Positions 12,973-14,926 of a DNA stretch of 14,926 bases are shown piece by piece. Position 1 is the first letter of the stretch. Each line of letters starts with the position of its first letter. Below the pieces are notes generated by a model. That model was not told the origin of the DNA and made no database searches. It was given only the letters and a program-made list of their open reading frames with translations. A program made the translations under genes and the position numbers. This stretch comes from Balneolaceae bacterium (lineage in GTDB: Bacteria > Bacteroidota > Rhodothermia > Balneolales > Balneolaceae), in assembly GCA_007134665.1 (NCBI GenBank), contig SLKH01000100.1, positions 1-14,926 of the forward strand. Direction: 5' to 3'.

Positions 12973-14117
12973 AGATGCCCGGAATTACGGTTCAATACTT
13001 CTGTATAATATGTGAGTAACTGCCGGTTTATTTGATCCCAGCTGTATAAGCTGGATTTTTCAAGTGATTTAATACTCATTTTTTTACGAAGTTCTTCACT
13101 GGTTGCAAGTTTCTGCAGGGCATCTGCAAATTTTTCGGGTTGATTTACAGGAACAAGGTATCCGTTCTCACCATTATCCACCAGTGATTTACTTCCAATG
13201 GCGTCTGCAACAATACAAGGCAAACCACAGGTCATCGCTTCCAATGTGACATTGCCGAATGTTTCCGTATCTGATGGAAATAAAAAAATGTCGCTGCTTG
13301 CGTATGCTGCTGCAAGTTCATCTCCTGTAAGGAATCCGGTATAGACCGCATCAGGTAACATTGCGCGTAAACCATCCATTGCAGGCCCGTCGCCTACCAC
13401 GAGAGATTTTACATCCGGATTTTTACCTGCTACTGCTTTAACCGTATCTGCATAGAGTTTCAGGTTCTTTTCCCAGACCAGACGGGATACAAATGTAACG
13501 ATGATATCAGATTGTTGGAATCCGTATTTCTCTCTCCAGGTTTCATCCCTTTTATCAGGTGAAAACAGAGAAGTATCAACACCCCGGGCCCATATCCTCA
13601 GATCACCGACGATGCCATTGTTTTTTAAAGTTTCAATCATGGATGGTGATGGCACAAAAACCTGCTCACAATAACTGTAAAACCATTTCAGATATTTCCA
13701 ACCTGCGAATTCAAGAAACTGAAGTTTGTAATACTTGAGGTAACTTGGAAAATGTGTATGATAGGATGCCACGATCGTCTTCTCATTTCTTCTTGCCCAT
13801 TTCAGCGCTTTAAAGCCAAGAATATCGGGAGTTGCAATGTGTACAATATCGGGGTTAAAATGTTCCAGTTCAATCCGGGCATCCCTCGGCAAAGAAATAC
13901 TCATACGATATTCAGGCCTGCCGGGGATTGAAAGTGAAGGTACTGCTATTAGCCTGCCCTGATGCTCAAGAGCCGGTTCATCGATTGTTGGGCCGAAAAC
14001 CAAAACTTCTATCCCCGCATCTTCAAGAAATTTAACCAACCGGTTCAAGGTCAGAGAAACACCATCCCGGATATGATTATAATTACCGGTAAAAAGAGCT
14101 ACCTTAAAGGGTTTCAT
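12969..14117 (-). CDS. GT4-family glycosyltransferase, SQD2/alpha-mannosyltransferase-like (first in operon)
   Basis: A 382-residue GT-B enzyme. KVALFTGNYNHIRDGVSLTL (5-24) carries the N-terminal acceptor loop. VASYHTHFPSYLKYY (116-130) is typical of the subgroup that includes plant and bacterial SQD2 (sulfoquinovosyldiacylglycerol synthase), MgtA and PimB-like alpha-mannosyltransferases. WARGVDTSLFSP (176-187), FVSRLVWEKNL (209-219), VVGDGPA (240-246) and the EX7E motif in DTETFGNVTLEAM (273-285) complete the donor domain. These relatives transfer sugars to lipid acceptors at the cytoplasmic face, which fits the sphingolipid context. The ATG start is followed by KPFKVALFT; the upstream region is A-rich without a Shine-Dalgarno. 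It is the first gene of the four-gene minus-strand run and overlaps the next GT4 gene by 4 nt. Confidence 0.9.
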   Translation of the reverse strand: MKPFKVALFTGNYNHIRDGVSLTLNRLVKFLEDAGIEVLVFGPTIDEPALEHQGRLIAVPSLSIPGRPEYRMSISLPRDARIELEHFNPDIVHIATPDILGFKALKWARRNEKTIVASYHTHFPSYLKYYKLQFLEFAGWKYLKWFYSYCEQVFVPSPSMIETLKNNGIVGDLRIWARGVDTSLFSPDKRDETWREKYGFQQSDIIVTFVSRLVWEKNLKLYADTVKAVAGKNPDVKSLVVGDGPAMDGLRAMLPDAVYTGFLTGDELAAAYASSDIFLFPSDTETFGNVTLEAMTCGLPCIVADAIGSKSLVDNGENGYLVPVNQPEKFADALQKLATSEELRKKMSIKSLEKSSLYSWDQINRQLLTYYTEVLNRNSGHL

Positions 14118-14207
14118 ATTTTTTCAAATGCAACTTTCAACTTTGTATCTTCGATACTTTGATAGATTAAATTAATGCACAAGCAAGCGTGGGAATATAA
14201 GGATTAA
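14118..14207. promoter_or_regulatory. Divergent promoter region between the GT4 operon and the SDR gene
   Basis: A 90 bp AT-rich gap must hold promoters for both the sphingolipid-type operon (minus) and the SDR (plus). It contains the dyad GTATC-TTC-GATAC (14145-14157), flanked on both sides by the direct repeat CTTTG (14141-14145 and 14157-14161). The dyad is a possible shared operator. I cannot fix -10 or -33 elements with confidence. AAGGA just before the SDR ATG may act as a Shine-Dalgarno. Confidence 0.4.
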
Positions 14208-14926
14208 ATGAAAGCATTTGTTACCGGAGGAACGGGATTTATCGGCAGTCACCTGGTAGATGATTTAATTGACAATAACCGGTTTGATGAAATTCGGTGT
14301 CTTGTAAGAAACCGTGAAAAATGGTTAACAGGGAAACAATATACCAAAGTTAACGGTGACCTGTTTACAATCACCAGGCTTCGGAATGCACTTGAAGGGG
14401 TTGATACCCTGTTTCATATTGCGGCCATTGTAAAGGCCCCCACAAAAGATGAATTTCAAAAAGCAAATGTGGATGCAACAGAAAATCTGATCCGTATCGC
14501 CAGAAAATCGGGTGTTAAAAAAATAGTTATACTATCTTCCCTGGCGGCGGCAGGGCCCAGTTCCGGCGCACCTCTTGACGAAGAGGCGCCAATGAACCCG
14601 GTCAGTATGTATGGGGAGTCGAAGAAAGAAATGGAAGAGATGATACACCGAATCCACACACCTGAACTCTCCATCACGATTTTACGCCCACCCGCGGTCT
14701 ATGGCCCGCGGGAAGATCAGATTTATACTTTTTTCAAGTTGATGAATAAAAGAATCTGTCCTATTGTAGGTAACGGGTTAAAACCTGAAATTTCGATGAT
14801 ATATGTTGCTGATTTAATCCGGGCACTGTCTTTGGCAGAACAAAAACAGACACCGGGTGTACAAACGTATTTTGTTTCCGGTCCCGAAATTTACAACTGG
14901 AACCAAATCAAGGATATTACCTCAAA
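14208..14926 (+). CDS. Extended SDR (NAD-dependent epimerase/reductase), 3' end beyond the window; candidate ceramide reductase
   Basis: The open frame runs from ATG 14208 to the window edge (239 codons seen). It starts MKAFVTGGTGFIGSHLV, the Rossmann TGGTGFIG dinucleotide-binding motif of extended SDRs. A GDL follows near residue 50, then FHIAAIV, ILSSLAAAG with the catalytic serine (about residue 110), and MYGESKKEME with the YxxxK pair (about 135-139). ITILRPPAVYGPRE is the usual substrate-binding strand. Such enzymes include sugar epimerases, 3-beta-HSD-like lipid dehydrogenases and the CerR ceramide reductase described in Caulobacter. Its divergent position beside serine palmitoyltransferase and a GNAT-fold acyltransferase makes a keto-reductase role in sphingolipid synthesis plausible but unproven; nucleotide-sugar epimerase serving the adjacent GT4 enzymes is the main alternative. 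Confidence 0.85.
   Translation, partial: MKAFVTGGTGFIGSHLVDDLIDNNRFDEIRCLVRNREKWLTGKQYTKVNGDLFTITRLRNALEGVDTLFHIAAIVKAPTKDEFQKANVDATENLIRIARKSGVKKIVILSSLAAAGPSSGAPLDEEAPMNPVSMYGESKKEMEEMIHRIHTPELSITILRPPAVYGPREDQIYTFFKLMNKRICPIVGNGLKPEISMIYVADLIRALSLAEQKQTPGVQTYFVSGPEIYNWNQIKDITS

Noticed and set aside
14456..14677. Minus-strand frame opposite the SDR gene
   Set aside because: Antisense shadow of a clear SDR coding frame that simply runs off the window edge.

Overview
The window looks like chromosomal DNA from a member of the Bacteroidota/Balneolota-Rhodothermota side of the FCB group. The pointers are an ASPIC/UnbV tail, a short Bacteroidota-style MerR protein, a heme A synthase with the EYxN (not EYxH) motif, a fused alpha/beta 2-oxoacid dehydrogenase E1, and a serine palmitoyltransferase of the Sphingobacterium type. 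Shine-Dalgarno sites are mostly weak and several genes start with TTG or GTG. The exact lineage is inference; no rRNA or other marker is present.

Layout: (1) 1-159, the C-terminal end of an FG-GAP/ASPIC-UnbV protein. (2) 308-2101, a minus-strand pair of a membrane-anchored polyprenyl-phosphate-type GT2 glycosyltransferase and a SAM methyltransferase, divergent from a small MerR regulator (2180-2506). (3) 2507-3075, a non-coding 569 bp convergent gap holding nested GC-rich hairpins that resemble REP/RAYT-type palindromic elements, bracketed by an imperfect direct repeat. (4) ctaA (minus) and ctaB (plus), divergent heme A and heme O synthases, separated by 116 bp with two interleaved 8-bp inverted repeats. 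(5) A bidirectional-looking terminator, then a fused dehydrogenase E1 gene (5278-7693, minus). A run of seven T residues splits its frame where six would keep an 804-residue protein intact. (6) fumC (minus). (7) 9375-14117, four tightly packed minus-strand genes: two GT4 glycosyltransferases, serine palmitoyltransferase and a GNAT-fold protein. They are divergent from an extended SDR (14208 to the window end).

The most interesting block is 9375-14926. Serine palmitoyltransferase commits acyl thioester and serine to sphingolipid synthesis. The adjacent GNAT-fold protein is a plausible N-acyltransferase (bacterial ceramide synthase role), the SDR a plausible ceramide/3-keto reductase, and the two GT4 enzymes could add sugars to the lipid head group. 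Together they could form a compact (glyco)sphingolipid module. Only the serine palmitoyltransferase is assigned firmly from sequence; the other roles are inferred from fold plus context. The remaining genes are respiratory and central metabolism (heme A/O for the terminal oxidase, fumarase, branched-chain or pyruvate-type E1) with no evident functional link to that module.
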